Below are positions 8,456-17,100 of a stretch of 64,000 bases of DNA, piece by piece; the stretch's first letter is position 1, and the number at the start of each line of letters is the position of its first letter. The stretch lies in NCBI RefSeq assembly GCF_004803895.1, contig NZ_CP021978.1:930001-994000 (forward strand), written 5' to 3'. This DNA is from Streptomyces hawaiiensis. Lineage in GTDB: Bacteria; Actinomycetota; Actinomycetes; Streptomycetales; Streptomycetaceae. The position numbers and the translations under genes are program-made. The notes beneath the pieces were generated by a model that saw only the letters and a list, made by a program, of their open reading frames with translations, ran no database searches and had not been told where the DNA came from.

Positions 8456-8742
8456 CGATCCGCCCTCATGGTGACGGTGATCTCCTCGGCGGTGGTGTCG
8501 AGGCGCTCGGTGACCTCGGCGGTGTCGCGGCCCGTGACGATGTAGAAGCCGGCTCGGGCGGTGAACAGGGTGCCGCCGTCCTGTAGGAGGACGACCTGGT
8601 CTCCGGGACGGCGCTGGAAGTGCAGACGGTCCAGCCACGGCAGGCGAGGCCCTGTGTGACTGAGGTGGGTGAGCGTGCCGGAGGTGCGGGGATAGATTAC
8701 GCCGATGGCGGCGGCGCGGGAGAGGGTGGGGGTCAGGTCGGG
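8452..8742 (-). CDS. Unidentified partner of the DUF317-like gene, 5' end probably lost
   Basis: The frame ends with a regular beta-rich sequence (PWLDRLHFQRRPGDQVVLLQ, then FTARAGFYIVTGRDTAEVTE) and its TGA overlaps the next ATG. The family is not one I can name. Upstream of about 8742 the frame becomes antisense shadow of a plus-strand fragment, and no good start codon with ribosome site is visible, so the N-terminus has probably been removed. Confidence 0.45.
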   Translation of the reverse strand, partial: PDLTPTLSRAAAIGVIYPRTSGTLTHLSHTGPRLPWLDRLHFQRRPGDQVVLLQDGGTLFTARAGFYIVTGRDTAEVTERLDTTAEEITVTMRADR

Positions 8743-8746
8743 CCGA

Positions 8747-9017
8747 GCACGCGAAGAACACCAAGTGGCTCGACCGCGTGCTCGCCGCGGGCCGGGAGCA
8801 GGCGCGCGGGCTGACCGCCTCCTACCTGCACGCCCTCGTCCAGGTCTGCCCCTGGCCCAGCCACGCCCCCGCCTACGCCCGGATGGTCGAGGCGGAGCAC
8901 GCCCGCCGCCTGCTGACGGCCGCCGAACGCCTCGTCCACACCGTGCGGCCGGGCTGCGCAGCGGCTGCTGTCCCGACCCGGAGCCGGACAGCGCGGGGCG
9001 CAGGGGGCGGCACTTGA
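8747..9017 (+). pseudogene. Fragment of a replication-helicase-like (DnaB N-domain type?) protein
   Basis: An open frame without its own start reads EHAKNTKWLDRVLAAGREQA and then a helical stretch with HAPAYARMVEAEHARRLLTA. The helical, Ala/Arg-rich pattern resembles N-terminal domains of actinomycete DnaB-like proteins on integrative elements. The frame degenerates after about 8940 and stops at 9015-9017, where a different gene fragment begins. The assignment is tentative. Confidence 0.3.
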
Positions 9018-9970
9018 TCACGAGCACCGTGTACAAGACCGCCCGCGACGACGACGGCAACCACCGCTCCGAGGGCCAGGTCCGCGATGCTCCCTGGGTG
9101 GCCATCGCCCCCGTCGTGAACGCCATCCGTGTGCTGGAGCGCATGGTTCCCCCAGGGCAGCTGCTGTTCGACCACCACGCCCACGACCTGCGCGGCACCC
9201 GGGCCGGCACCGGCTCCCTCACCGTGCACACCCTGGGCACCCGGGTGGAGGACTTCATCACCTGGGCCAACCACGAGGCAGCCGCCCGCGGACTGGTCCA
9301 CGAGGTCATCCCGCCGGATCCGCACGGCAGGATCGGTACCGAGCGGTTCCGCAGGAGCCTGGCCTGGCACATCGCCCGCCGTCCCGGGGGCCTGGTCGCG
9401 CTCGCGATTCAGTACGGCCATCTGCGGACTTCCGTAGCGGCCGGATACGCCGCGCGCAGCCGGGACGGCATCCACGACCTCCTCGACGTCGAGACGGCCC
9501 GCGCCACCATCGACACCGTCGCCGACCTGAACGCCGCTCTCGAGGACGGCCTCGGCATCTCCGGGCCCGCCGCCCGCCGGGCCATCAAGGCCGCCGCCAC
9601 CGCGCCCCAGTACACCGGCACCGTCATCACCGCACGGCAGGCCCGACAGATCCTCGCCAACCCCCACCTGGCCGTCTACGACAATCCCCACACGCTGCTG
9701 ATGTGCGTCTACAAGCGCGACAAGGCCCTGTGCCACCGCGGCCTCAAGGACACCCCCAGCCTCGACCGGTGCGTCCCTGTCTGCGAGAACATCGCCCGCA
9801 CCGACCAGCACTCCACCGGCCTCCGCCTCCGCGCCACCGCGCTTGACCAGCAGGGAGGCCAGGCGCCCGGCCCGCTGGGCGAGCGCCTGCGCAACAACGC
9901 TGCCCGGCTGCGCGACCTCGCCGTCGCCCACCACCGCACCCGCATCAGCCTCCAGGACGGCACCGCTACC
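8999..9970 (+). pseudogene. 5'-truncated site-specific tyrosine recombinase (Tn554 TnpB-like)
   Basis: From about 8999 one frame stays open and reads like the C-terminal two-thirds of the large Streptomyces phage-type integrases. It includes RFRRSLAWHIARRPGGLVAL, a GHLRTSVAAGYAARS block (active-site His/Arg region with a following Tyr) and a Cys/His-rich region (CHRGL...RCVPVCENIART). The catalytic Arg-containing N-terminal part is missing because the fragment starts abruptly behind an unrelated piece. A coiled-coil ORF follows, as in three-gene Tn554-like cassettes (tnpA-tnpB-tnpC). Confidence 0.65.
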
Positions 9971-10270
9971 GCGCAACGCGCTCACCCAGCGTCACCCGGA
10001 CCTCAAGAACGACTTCTACGCGCAGGTCAGGGCTGCGCGGGCAGACGCCGGACTCCGAGATCCGCCTGCGCCAACAGGTCGTCAAACTCAAGGAGCTCCG
10101 AGCCCAAGGACGCACAGGAGCTGTCCCAGCTGCAGACCGATGTCGATCACCTGGTCCGCGCTGTTAACCAACTGACCGTGGAGAACCGACAACTGCGCGG
10201 TGCACTGTCACAGCCCACCTCCCCCGTTCGAGTGTTGCCAACCCAACCGCACCCGAACCGGATGCTCTGA
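9970..10270 (+). pseudogene. Frameshifted TnpC/DUF6262-like remnant
   Basis: Three consecutive pieces of one helical protein appear in three frames: QRHPDLKNDFYAQVRAARAD (from about 9985), then DSEIRLRQQVVKLKELRAQG (about 10048-10110), then LSQLQTDVDHLVRAVNQLTV with a coiled-coil tail ending at 10270. At least two indels separate them. The layout matches the small third gene of Tn554-type recombinase cassettes. Confidence 0.5.
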
Positions 10271-10753
10271 GAACTGCCTTGGTCGCTCGGCGGGACTCAG
10301 GTGGACTCGCGGTTGTCGCATCGCCGTACGGGGGCTTCCCGCTTCTCTCGGCGGACGATATGTCCAGTACGGCGAGTTCCTGGCCGACGAGGCTGACGTT
10401 CCCCTGAGCAGCACGCGGCTCGGAGAGCGAGCCTGCCGACGGAGAGCTGCTTCAGAACCACACGCTGTGGAGGACCGCATGACCGCGGTCAGTACGGACA
10501 ACAGCGCACCGGAAAGGCACGAGCTCCCGTGATTGCTGCTGAAGAGACATTCGACGGCACCTGATGCCCCAGGTGGTGCGGTGTCTGAAAGGCGCGATCC
10601 ACGGCAGCGGCTCGCGTTCGTCCGCTTGCCTGCCTCCTTGGCTTGCGCGTCCGCCTGGATGGAGGCGGGTTCCTCGGCGGGCAGCCGCGGGTGGTCCCTT
10701 GGGGGCGCGGTGGAACTTCGACCAGATCGAGCCGCGACGTGGAGCAGCGCGGG
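10271..10753. other. gene-less stretch
   Basis: No frame here shows protein-like composition or a ribosome site, and neighbouring-strand frames are mutual shadows. It separates the recombinase debris from the 3' end of the LacI-type gene. No hairpin or repeat stood out. Confidence 0.4.
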
Positions 10754-11788
10754 TCAGGAGCGGCAAGGTGCCCTGGTGGTGCTTCGTATGACGAGGTGTG
10801 GTGTGACGACGACTTCTCGTTCGTCGTCCTTCGCCCCGCCCTCCAGCCGGGCGACGGCCCGGCTCACGGCCCGGCGCGCCAGCTGGCGGGCTTCTTGCCC
10901 GACCGTGGTGAGTTGGACGTGGGCGAGGCGGGCGAGGTGGCTGTCGTCGAAGCCGACGACCGAGATCTCGTCGGGCACCGAGATCTGTGCGCGCAGGAAG
11001 GTGTCGAGGACGCCGATGGCGCAGTGGTCGTTGAAGGCGAGGACGGCGGTGGGGCGGGCAGCCTCGGCGAGGAGTGTTCGGGCGGCTGCCGCGCCGTGGT
11101 CCTCGGTCAGCCCGCCCGGCACGAGGCGGACGCGGTCGGTGAGGCCGTGGTGCTTCATGGCCGACTTGTAGCCGCGGCGCCGGTCCGTCGCGCCCGGCGC
11201 CCTGCCCCCGTCGATGTGGACGATGTCGCGGTGGCCCAGTGCCACGAGGTGGTCGACCGCTTGTCGGGCGCCCTCGTCGTCGGCCGCGCGGACGACGTCG
11301 ACGCCGTCGACGAGCGGGCGCAGCCGGCGGGCCACGGAGACGACGGGCAGCTGCGCCGCGAATTCTGCCAGCCGGGCCGCCGGGGCATGGGGGCTGAGCA
11401 GGATCAGTGCCTCGCAGCGGTCGGCGAGCAGCGTCTCCACCGCCTCCTGTTCGCTGCGGCTCGCGGCGACGGCGCTGAGTGCGATCTGATAGCCGGCCGC
11501 CCCCGCCGCGGCGTAGAGCGCCTCAACCATGTCGGCGTGGAAGGGCTGTCGCAGGTCGAACTGCACTCCCACCAGGTGCGAGCGGCTGCTGCGCAGAAGG
11601 CGGGCCCTGCTGTCCGGCCGGTAGCCGATCTCCCGCGCGGCCCGCAGCACCCGCTCGCGACTCGCCGCGCTGGGCCCCTTGGCACCGCGCATGACCATGG
11701 AGGCAAGCGGCACGGAGACACCTGCCCGCGCCGCGAGGTCGCTGAGCGTCGGCCGCTTTCCGTCCGGGACGGCAGAGCGCGATGGCAC
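10754..11788 (-). CDS. LacI-family transcriptional regulator of the adjacent sugar operon
   Basis: A 344-aa repressor. Residues about 14-62 form the LacI HTH with hinge (TLSDLAARAGVSVPLASMVM, then RVLRAAREIGYRPDSRARLL). The rest is a periplasmic-binding-protein-like sensor ending in DEISVVGFDDSHLARL and a typical C-terminal core. GTG 11788 is chosen because AGGAAGG lies 6 nt upstream and it puts the HTH close to the N-terminus. Two near-identical palindromes lie in the divergent intergenic region, one 79 bp upstream of this start, so it probably controls both itself and the operon starting at 11970. Confidence 0.9.
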   Translation of the reverse strand: MPSRSAVPDGKRPTLSDLAARAGVSVPLASMVMRGAKGPSAASRERVLRAAREIGYRPDSRARLLRSSRSHLVGVQFDLRQPFHADMVEALYAAAGAAGYQIALSAVAASRSEQEAVETLLADRCEALILLSPHAPAARLAEFAAQLPVVSVARRLRPLVDGVDVVRAADDEGARQAVDHLVALGHRDIVHIDGGRAPGATDRRRGYKSAMKHHGLTDRVRLVPGGLTEDHGAAAARTLLAEAARPTAVLAFNDHCAIGVLDTFLRAQISVPDEISVVGFDDSHLARLAHVQLTTVGQEARQLARRAVSRAVARLEGGAKDDEREVVVTPHLVIRSTTRAPCRS

Positions 11789-11866
11789 CGTCGGCCTTCC
11801 TGATCGAGGGTCTTCTGCGAGGTGATCGTAGACCGGTCCAAGCAGGACACGCACTGGTCAGCGTTC

Positions 11867-11880
11867 TTACAACGTTATAA
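11867..11880. promoter_or_regulatory. LacI-type operator 1
   Basis: TTACAACGTTATAA is a 14-bp palindrome with one mismatch around a central CG, the signature of LacI-family operators. It shares the half-site AACGTTATAA exactly with operator 2, centred 76 bp away. It is placed to repress the regulator's own promoter. Confidence 0.8.
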
Positions 11881-11941
11881 ATCAAATGTCCGCACAAACC
11901 CTTGACAGGCTGCCCGGCGCCTGGCGTACTGCTCCTGTTCT

Positions 11942-11957
11942 CTTAGAACGTTATAAG
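11942..11957. promoter_or_regulatory. LacI-type operator 2 just before the TIM-barrel gene
   Basis: CTTAGAACGTTATAAG is a 16-bp palindrome with one mismatched pair, ending 13 bp before the ATG at 11970. A TTGACA -35-like hexamer lies at 11902-11907, so bound repressor would sit at or downstream of the transcription start and block the operon. Confidence 0.8.
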
Positions 11958-11969
11958 TCTGGAGCTGCG

Positions 11970-12752
11970 ATGTACACGTTGGCGGTCTGTGCCGAGATGG
12001 TCTACCGCGACCTGCCGATCGAGGAGCGGGCCCGGCGCATCCACGAGGCCGGCTTCCAGGTGGAGATCTGGGACTGGACCCGGCACGACCTGGACGCACT
12101 GGCCCAGACCCCCGCCGAGTTCTCCTCGATGACCGGCTACATCCGCGGCACCCTGACCGACCCGGACGGCGCAGCCGAACTCCTGCGCACAGCCGGGGAA
12201 TCGATCAAGGCACCCGAGCATCTCGGCTGCCCCCGGCTCAACCTGCACGGCACCGGCCTGGACGGCGCTGGCCTGCCCGTGGTGCCGGTGACCGGCGAGG
12301 CCACCGGCGAGATGTGGATCACCGCCCACCGCACGCTCACCCGCCTGGCCGAACTGGGTGAGAGCGCGGGCGTCACCTTCACCTTGGAGAACCTCAACAC
12401 CGCCGTCGACCACCCCGGTGTCCCGTTCGCCACGGCCGCCGACACCTTCTCCCTGGTCGCGGCAGTCGATCGGCCCGGTCTGCGGATGAATCTGGACCTG
12501 TACCACGCCCAGATCGGCGAGGGAAACCTCATCGAACTGATCCGCCGCGCGCACGGCGCCGGCCTGATCGGAGAGATCCAGGTCGCCGACGTGCCCGGCC
12601 GCTGCGAACCCGGCACCGGAGAGATCAACTATCCGGCCGTCGCCCGCGCCCTTACCGACCTCGGCTACGACGGCACGGTCGCCCTGGAGGCATGGCCCTC
12701 CGGCGACAGTCACACCGCCATGGAGCGGTTCCGCGCCGCGTTCACCCTCTGA
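11970..12752 (+). CDS. Hydroxypyruvate isomerase-like TIM-barrel protein (AP endonuclease 2 superfamily)
   Basis: A 260-aa protein beginning MYTLAVCAEMVYRDLP, with the xylose-isomerase-like barrel pattern: FTLENLN near 142 (metal-binding Glu), LRMNLDLYHAQIGEGN near 172 (Asp/His) and a late Glu in TVALEAWPSG. This order is typical of Hyi/IolE-type enol-isomerising enzymes acting on small hydroxy-keto sugars. The ATG has GGAG 7 nt upstream; the longer frame would include the operator. It is first in a LacI-controlled operon with a sugar-binding protein, an inositol-dehydrogenase-like enzyme and another isomerase. Confidence 0.8.
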   Translation: MYTLAVCAEMVYRDLPIEERARRIHEAGFQVEIWDWTRHDLDALAQTPAEFSSMTGYIRGTLTDPDGAAELLRTAGESIKAPEHLGCPRLNLHGTGLDGAGLPVVPVTGEATGEMWITAHRTLTRLAELGESAGVTFTLENLNTAVDHPGVPFATAADTFSLVAAVDRPGLRMNLDLYHAQIGEGNLIELIRRAHGAGLIGEIQVADVPGRCEPGTGEINYPAVARALTDLGYDGTVALEAWPSGDSHTAMERFRAAFTL

Positions 12753-12872
12753 TCCCCACCCCGAGTCACACAGCAGGCCACCCAGTAGCTCCCCGCCCGA
12801 CCGCCACGGGATGTGTTTGCGTCCCGCCGGTGGATCACCCCTTCCCGCAAGTCAGCACAGTGAGGTGCCGAA

Positions 12873-13892
12873 ATGAACCGCTCGCTTTCCTCCCGCTCCC
12901 GCAGATTCACCGTCCTGGTGGCCGTGACCGCCAGTACAGTCCTGGCACTCGCCGGCTGCTCCAGCAACTCGGGCGGCAAGAAGTCGGAGGAGAGCGCCGG
13001 TGGCGTCTCTGCCGGCAAGGCCACCACGCCCCGCATGACCATCGCGATGATCACCCACGCCGTCCCCGGTGACACGTTCTGGGACACCATCCGCAAGGGC
13101 GCCCAGGCCGCGGCCGCCAAGGACAACATCAAGCTGATCTACTCCTCCGACCCGAACGGAGGCAACCAGGCCAACCTGGTGCAGAACGCGATCGACCAGA
13201 AGGTCGACGGCATCGCCGTCACCCTCGCCAAGCCCGATGCCATGAAGGAAACGGTGGCCAAGGCAATGCGGGCCGGTATACCCGTGGTCGGCTTCAACTC
13301 CGGTGTGGACGACTGGCAGAAGCAGGGCCTGCTCCAGTACTTCGGCCAGGACGAGACCGTCGCAGGCGAGGCGGTCGGCAAGAAGCTGAGTTCCCTCGGT
13401 GCCAAGAAGGTCGCCTGTGTCATTCAGGAACAGGGCCAGGTCGCCCTCGAGGCACGCTGCGCGGGCGTCAAGAAGGGCTTCTCGGGCACGACGGAAAACC
13501 TGTTCGTCAACGGCGCCGACATGCCGTCCGTGCAGTCGACCATCACCGCCAAGCTCAAGCAGGACCCTTCCATCGACTACGTCGTCACCCTCGCCGCCCC
13601 GGTCGCGCTGACCGCCACGCAGGCGGTGTCCGACGGCGGCAGCAGGGCCAAGGTCGCCACCTTCGACCTCAACAAGGAACTCGTGAAGGCCATCCAGGAC
13701 GGCAGCATCCAGTTCGCCGTCGACCAGCAGCCCTACCTGCAGGGCTACCTGGCGGTCGACTCCCTCTGGCTCTACAAGAACAACGGCAACTACAGCGGCG
13801 GTGGCGTGGCGCCCGTGCTGACCGGCCCGGCCTTCGTCGACAAGTCAAATGTCGCCGCCGTCGCCACGTTCGCGGCCAAGGGAACACGGTGA
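12873..13892 (+). CDS. Sugar ABC-transporter binding lipoprotein (ribose/inositol type)
   Basis: A 339-aa exported lipoprotein. The signal peptide ends in lipobox LALAGC (Cys near 29), followed by a flexible Ser/Gly/Lys linker. The mature part is a Peripla_BP_4 fold: MTIAMITHAVPGDTFWDTIR, DQKVDGIAVTLAKPDAM, GIPVVGFNSGVDDW and a late FAVDQQPYLQGYL segment, as in RbsB/IbpA-like proteins. GAGGTG precedes the ATG. No matching ATPase or permease is encoded in the operon or anywhere in the window, so it depends on components elsewhere or is an orphan left by deletion. Confidence 0.85.
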   Translation: MNRSLSSRSRRFTVLVAVTASTVLALAGCSSNSGGKKSEESAGGVSAGKATTPRMTIAMITHAVPGDTFWDTIRKGAQAAAAKDNIKLIYSSDPNGGNQANLVQNAIDQKVDGIAVTLAKPDAMKETVAKAMRAGIPVVGFNSGVDDWQKQGLLQYFGQDETVAGEAVGKKLSSLGAKKVACVIQEQGQVALEARCAGVKKGFSGTTENLFVNGADMPSVQSTITAKLKQDPSIDYVVTLAAPVALTATQAVSDGGSRAKVATFDLNKELVKAIQDGSIQFAVDQQPYLQGYLAVDSLWLYKNNGNYSGGGVAPVLTGPAFVDKSNVAAVATFAAKGTR

Positions 13893-13987
13893 CGCGTACG
13901 ACTCGGGTCACGGCCGGACCCGTGTGGGTTCGGCCGGCCCTCTGCTGACCGTCACCGCCATCGCCCACCCTCAAGTCAAGGAACGAC

Positions 13988-15007
13988 ATGACCTACCGCA
14001 CCTCCCTCGGAGTCGCCGTGATCGGCGCCGGCCGCATGGGAGCCGACCACGTACGCCGGATCAGCGAGGTGACCAGCGGCGCCCATGTGGCCGCCGTCGT
14101 CGACGTCGACATCGATCGCGCCAAGACGGTCGCCGCCGACATCGACGGATGCGCGGCCTACGGCGACGTCGCCGAAGCGATGGCCTCACCCGACGTCGAC
14201 GCCGTAGTGCTCGCCTCCCCGGGCATCGCCCACGAGGCGGCACTGCTCACCGCGTTCGAGCACGACCTGCCCGTCCTGTGCGAAAAGCCCCTCACCCCCG
14301 ACGCCGCCTCCGCCCTGCGTGTACTGGAGGCCGAGCAACGCCTCGGGCACCGCCGCGTGCAGGTGGGCTTCATGCGCCGCTACGACCACGAGTACCTCAA
14401 ACTCAAAGCGCTGCTGGACAGCGGGGAACTGGGCCGGCCGCTGATGCTGCACAACCGGCATCGCAACCCGTCCTGTCCGCCGGACTTCACCAGCGCCATG
14501 CTCATCAACGACTCCGTCACCCACGAGATGGACGTCACCCGCTGGCTGCTCGGCCAGGAGATCACCTCCGTCACCGTCATGCGGCCGCGGCCCTCCGGCA
14601 ACGCGCCCGAAGGACTGGCCGATCCCCAGTTCGTCGTCTTCGAAACCGACGGCGGTGCCCTGGTCGACGTTGAGATCTACGTCAACGCCCGCTACGGCTA
14701 CCAGGTCCAGACCGAGGCGGTGTGCGAACACGGCACCGCCCGCATCGGCGACCGGCACGACATGCTCGTCAGCACCGGCGGACGCTGGGGCGGCACGGTC
14801 ACCGCCGGCTTCGTCGAGCGATTCGAGGAAGCGTACGACCGCGAGGTCCAGGCATGGGTCGACGCCACCCGACGCGGCGAGGTCACCGGCCCCAGCGCCT
14901 GGGACGGCTACGCCGTGGCTGCGATCTGCGAGGCGGGCATCCACGCCCAGACCGAGGGCCGCCGCGTCGAGGTGGAACTGGCCGACCGCCCAGCCCTCTA
15001 CATCTGA
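13988..15007 (+). CDS. Gfo/Idh/MocA oxidoreductase, inositol 2-dehydrogenase-like
   Basis: A 339-aa NAD(P)-dependent dehydrogenase. The Rossmann start is [18 protein letters not shown], the conserved Lys sits in LCEKPLT (near 98), and the second domain includes [15 protein letters not shown], where Asp and His match the catalytic pair of inositol 2-dehydrogenases. It probably oxidises a ring hydroxyl of inositol or a related sugar to a keto form for the adjacent TIM-barrel enzymes. It follows the binding protein after a 95-bp gap and precedes the second isomerase after 74 bp. Confidence 0.85.
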   Translation: MTYRTSLGVAVIGAGRMGADHVRRISEVTSGAHVAAVVDVDIDRAKTVAADIDGCAAYGDVAEAMASPDVDAVVLASPGIAHEAALLTAFEHDLPVLCEKPLTPDAASALRVLEAEQRLGHRRVQVGFMRRYDHEYLKLKALLDSGELGRPLMLHNRHRNPSCPPDFTSAMLINDSVTHEMDVTRWLLGQEITSVTVMRPRPSGNAPEGLADPQFVVFETDGGALVDVEIYVNARYGYQVQTEAVCEHGTARIGDRHDMLVSTGGRWGGTVTAGFVERFEEAYDREVQAWVDATRRGEVTGPSAWDGYAVAAICEAGIHAQTEGRRVEVELADRPALYI

Positions 15008-15081
15008 CCCCCACCGCCGGCACACCGAACCAGCGGGGAACGACCGCTCCCCGCCCGACCACACCGCAGACGGGACGCAAC

Positions 15082-16044
15082 ATGAAGATCGGTCTGAACA
15101 CCGACAGCGTCGGGCAGCTCACGCTCGACGAGACCCTGGACCTGGCCGCCGAACTCGGCCTGGACCACGTGGAGTTCGCCACCGGCGCCTGGTCCACGGC
15201 CCCGCACATCGACATCGACCGGCTTCTCGACAGCGACGGCGCGCGCCGTGAACTGCTGGCCAAGGTCGCCGACCGAGGGCTCACGATCAGCGCCTTCACC
15301 TGCTCAGGCAACCCCCTGCACCCCGGGCCCAGCGGCCGCGAGCACGACCAGGTCGCGCGCAGGACGATCGCTCTCGCCCCGCTCCTCGGCGTCGACCGCG
15401 TGGTGATGATGTCCGGGCTGCCGGGCGGGCCGGGCGACGCCAACCCCAACTGGATCACGGTCTCCTGGCCGCCGGAGACCACACAGATCCTCGACTGGCA
15501 ATGGTCCGAGGTCGTACTCCCATACTGGCGAGACCTCGTCGCCCACTCCCGCGACCGGGGCGTACCCAAACTCGCTCTGGAGATGCACGCCCACCAGGCG
15601 GTCTACAACGTCCCCACCCTCCTGCGCCTGCGCGAGGAGGTAGGGCCCGTGGTCGGGGCCAACTTCGACCCCAGTCACCTGATGTGGATGGGGGCCGACC
15701 CGCTGGCCGCCATCGAGGCCCTGGGCGAGGCGATCTACCACGTGCACGCCAAGGACACCCGGCTGGAACCCTCCCGCCAGGCGCTGACCAGCAGGCTGGA
15801 GACGCTGCCCGTCATGGCCGCCAAGGAACGCTCCTGGAACTACGTCACCCTCGGCTACGGCCACGACGACGCGTTCTGGCGCGCTTTCTGCCTCGCCCTG
15901 CGCCGAGCCGGCTACGACGACGTCCTGAGCATCGAGCACGAGGACGTTCTTGTGGCCCCCGTCGAGGGCGTCACCAAAACCGTCGACCTCCTGCGCCGCG
16001 TCATCCTGCGCGACCCCAGCTCCTACAAGCCCCAGGAGATCTGA
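15082..16044 (+). CDS. Sugar phosphate isomerase/epimerase (IolE/IolI-like TIM barrel)
   Basis: A 320-aa xylose-isomerase-like barrel starting MKIGLNTDSVGQLTLDETL. Metal-ligand positions appear in KLALEMHAHQAVYN (Glu/His), VGANFDPSHLMWMGAD (Asp/His), YHVHAKDTRLE (His/Asp) and DDVLSIEHEDVL (Glu), as in sugar epimerases. It likely converts a keto-inositol or keto-sugar produced by the upstream dehydrogenase. It is the last intact gene of the operon: 12 bp after its stop, mobile-element debris begins. Confidence 0.85.
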   Translation: MKIGLNTDSVGQLTLDETLDLAAELGLDHVEFATGAWSTAPHIDIDRLLDSDGARRELLAKVADRGLTISAFTCSGNPLHPGPSGREHDQVARRTIALAPLLGVDRVVMMSGLPGGPGDANPNWITVSWPPETTQILDWQWSEVVLPYWRDLVAHSRDRGVPKLALEMHAHQAVYNVPTLLRLREEVGPVVGANFDPSHLMWMGADPLAAIEALGEAIYHVHAKDTRLEPSRQALTSRLETLPVMAAKERSWNYVTLGYGHDDAFWRAFCLALRRAGYDDVLSIEHEDVLVAPVEGVTKTVDLLRRVILRDPSSYKPQEI

Positions 16045-16055
16045 GCCGTCCGAAG

Positions 16056-16174
16056 CCGCACGGAAACAAGTTCCGCGCGGCTGGGTCCGCCAGGCCGAGG
16101 TCGACCGCGGCGAGCGGGACGACGGGTTGACCACCGCCGAGCATGAGGAACTGAGAGTGCGGGATGTGAGCTGA
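16056..16174 (+). pseudogene. IS3-family OrfA scrap
   Basis: Residues WVRQAEVDRGERDDGLTTAE match the conserved middle of IS3-family OrfA proteins; the intact element at 61.3-62.55 kb has WVLQAEADTGERDDRLTTAK in the same place. The frame leaves this homology after HEEL and stops at 16172-16174. Only about 30 residues remain. Confidence 0.7.
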
Positions 16175-16230
16175 TGTCCGTTTCGGGGTTGGGCCTGGGT
16201 GGAGCCCTGGTCGGCGGGGCGAGTGGACGG

Positions 16231-16392
16231 TCAGGGGCAGGGCTGAGCGAACAGGCCGGGCTCGGGTTCGGTGAGGATGCCCCGTGTGACCAGGCGTTTC
16301 AGCTTGGAGCGGATGCCTTCGGTGTTCTTCGGGACGATGGGCAGGTCGAGGGCCTGGCAGAGGTCGCGGGATCCGCCGGCGCCGCAGCCTGA
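16231..16392 (-). pseudogene. C-terminal scrap of an IS-associated winged-helix protein
   Basis: The minus strand reads SRDLCQALDLPIVPKNTEGI, then RSKLKRLVTRGILTEPEPGL and a stop at 16231-16233. This is the same winged-helix pattern (KL..L..RG.L) as the end of the passenger protein inside the 36.3-37.9 kb element (RAKMTRLADRGWLHKRPDGR). It suggests a related IS once lay here. Confidence 0.5.
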
Positions 16393-16402
16393 CTAGGCCC
16401 GG

Positions 16403-16966
16403 ACGGCGGGCAGCCGCCCAGGACTTCGTGCGCCGGGACTTCACCGCCGACGCACCGGACCAGGTGTGGTGCGGCGACATGACCGAGATCGACACCGGTG
16501 AGGGCAAGCTCTAGCTACAACCGTGATCGACCTGTTCTGCCGCCGCCTGCTCGGCCACGCGATGGGCGAACTCCACGACGCCGAACTGCTCGTCGCCGCC
16601 CTGCACATGGCCGTTGCCACCCGCGGCGGCGACGTCAAGTGCGTGATCTTCCATAGTGATCGCGGCAGCGAGTACACCTCCCGCCGCTTCCGCCAGACCT
16701 GCTGGAAACACGGCGTGACCCAGTCCGTGGGCCGGGTCACGCCGTGTTTCGACAATGCCGTCAGCGAGGCGTTCAACAGCGTGCTCAAGGTCGAGTACAT
16801 CCACCGGCCCACCTTCGCCACCCGTACCGAGGCCCGGCTGAAGATCGCCACGTGGATCACCGGCTTCTACAACGCACGTCGGCTACACAGCGTGTGCGGC
16901 TGGAAGAGCCCGATCGACTACGAACACGGCTACCGGCCCGGCTTCACCGAGGAGCTGGCTGCATAG
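16403..16966 (+). pseudogene. IS3-family OrfB transposase, frameshifted and 5'-truncated
   Basis: The frame AQDFVRRDFTADAPDQVWCG, then DMTEIDTGEGKL, meets a TAG at 16512-16514. The next frame (from about 16523) continues VIDLFCRRLLGHAMGELHDA to the end at 16966. The rve/DDE residues are visible as Asp (DMTEID), Asp (FHSDRGSEY) and Glu (VSEAFNSVLK), but a small indel at the GEGKL junction breaks the gene. The N-terminal HTH_21 part is missing. A terminal repeat resembling that of the intact IS3 element follows at 16970. Confidence 0.8.
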
Positions 16967-16969
16967 GAA

Positions 16970-16990
16970 GGTCTCCACGAAACCGGGGCA
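16970..16990 (+). repeat. Solo right-end inverted repeat of an IS3 element
   Basis: GGTCTCCACGAAACCGGGGC differs by only a few bases from the right end of the intact IS3 element (62531-62552, GGACTCCACGAAACCGGGGT...). It lies just after the stop of the broken OrfB and marks the old right end. No matching left end was found near 16.0-16.4 kb. Confidence 0.7.
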
Positions 16991-17100
16991 TTGACATCGG
17001 GACTGATGCTGAACTCGACAGAGACCGCCAACCCGTCCTCGGCGGCCTCCAGCCAATGGAGGCGGTGCGGTGGATCAGCTGCGGAGCCATGCCGGTGCGG

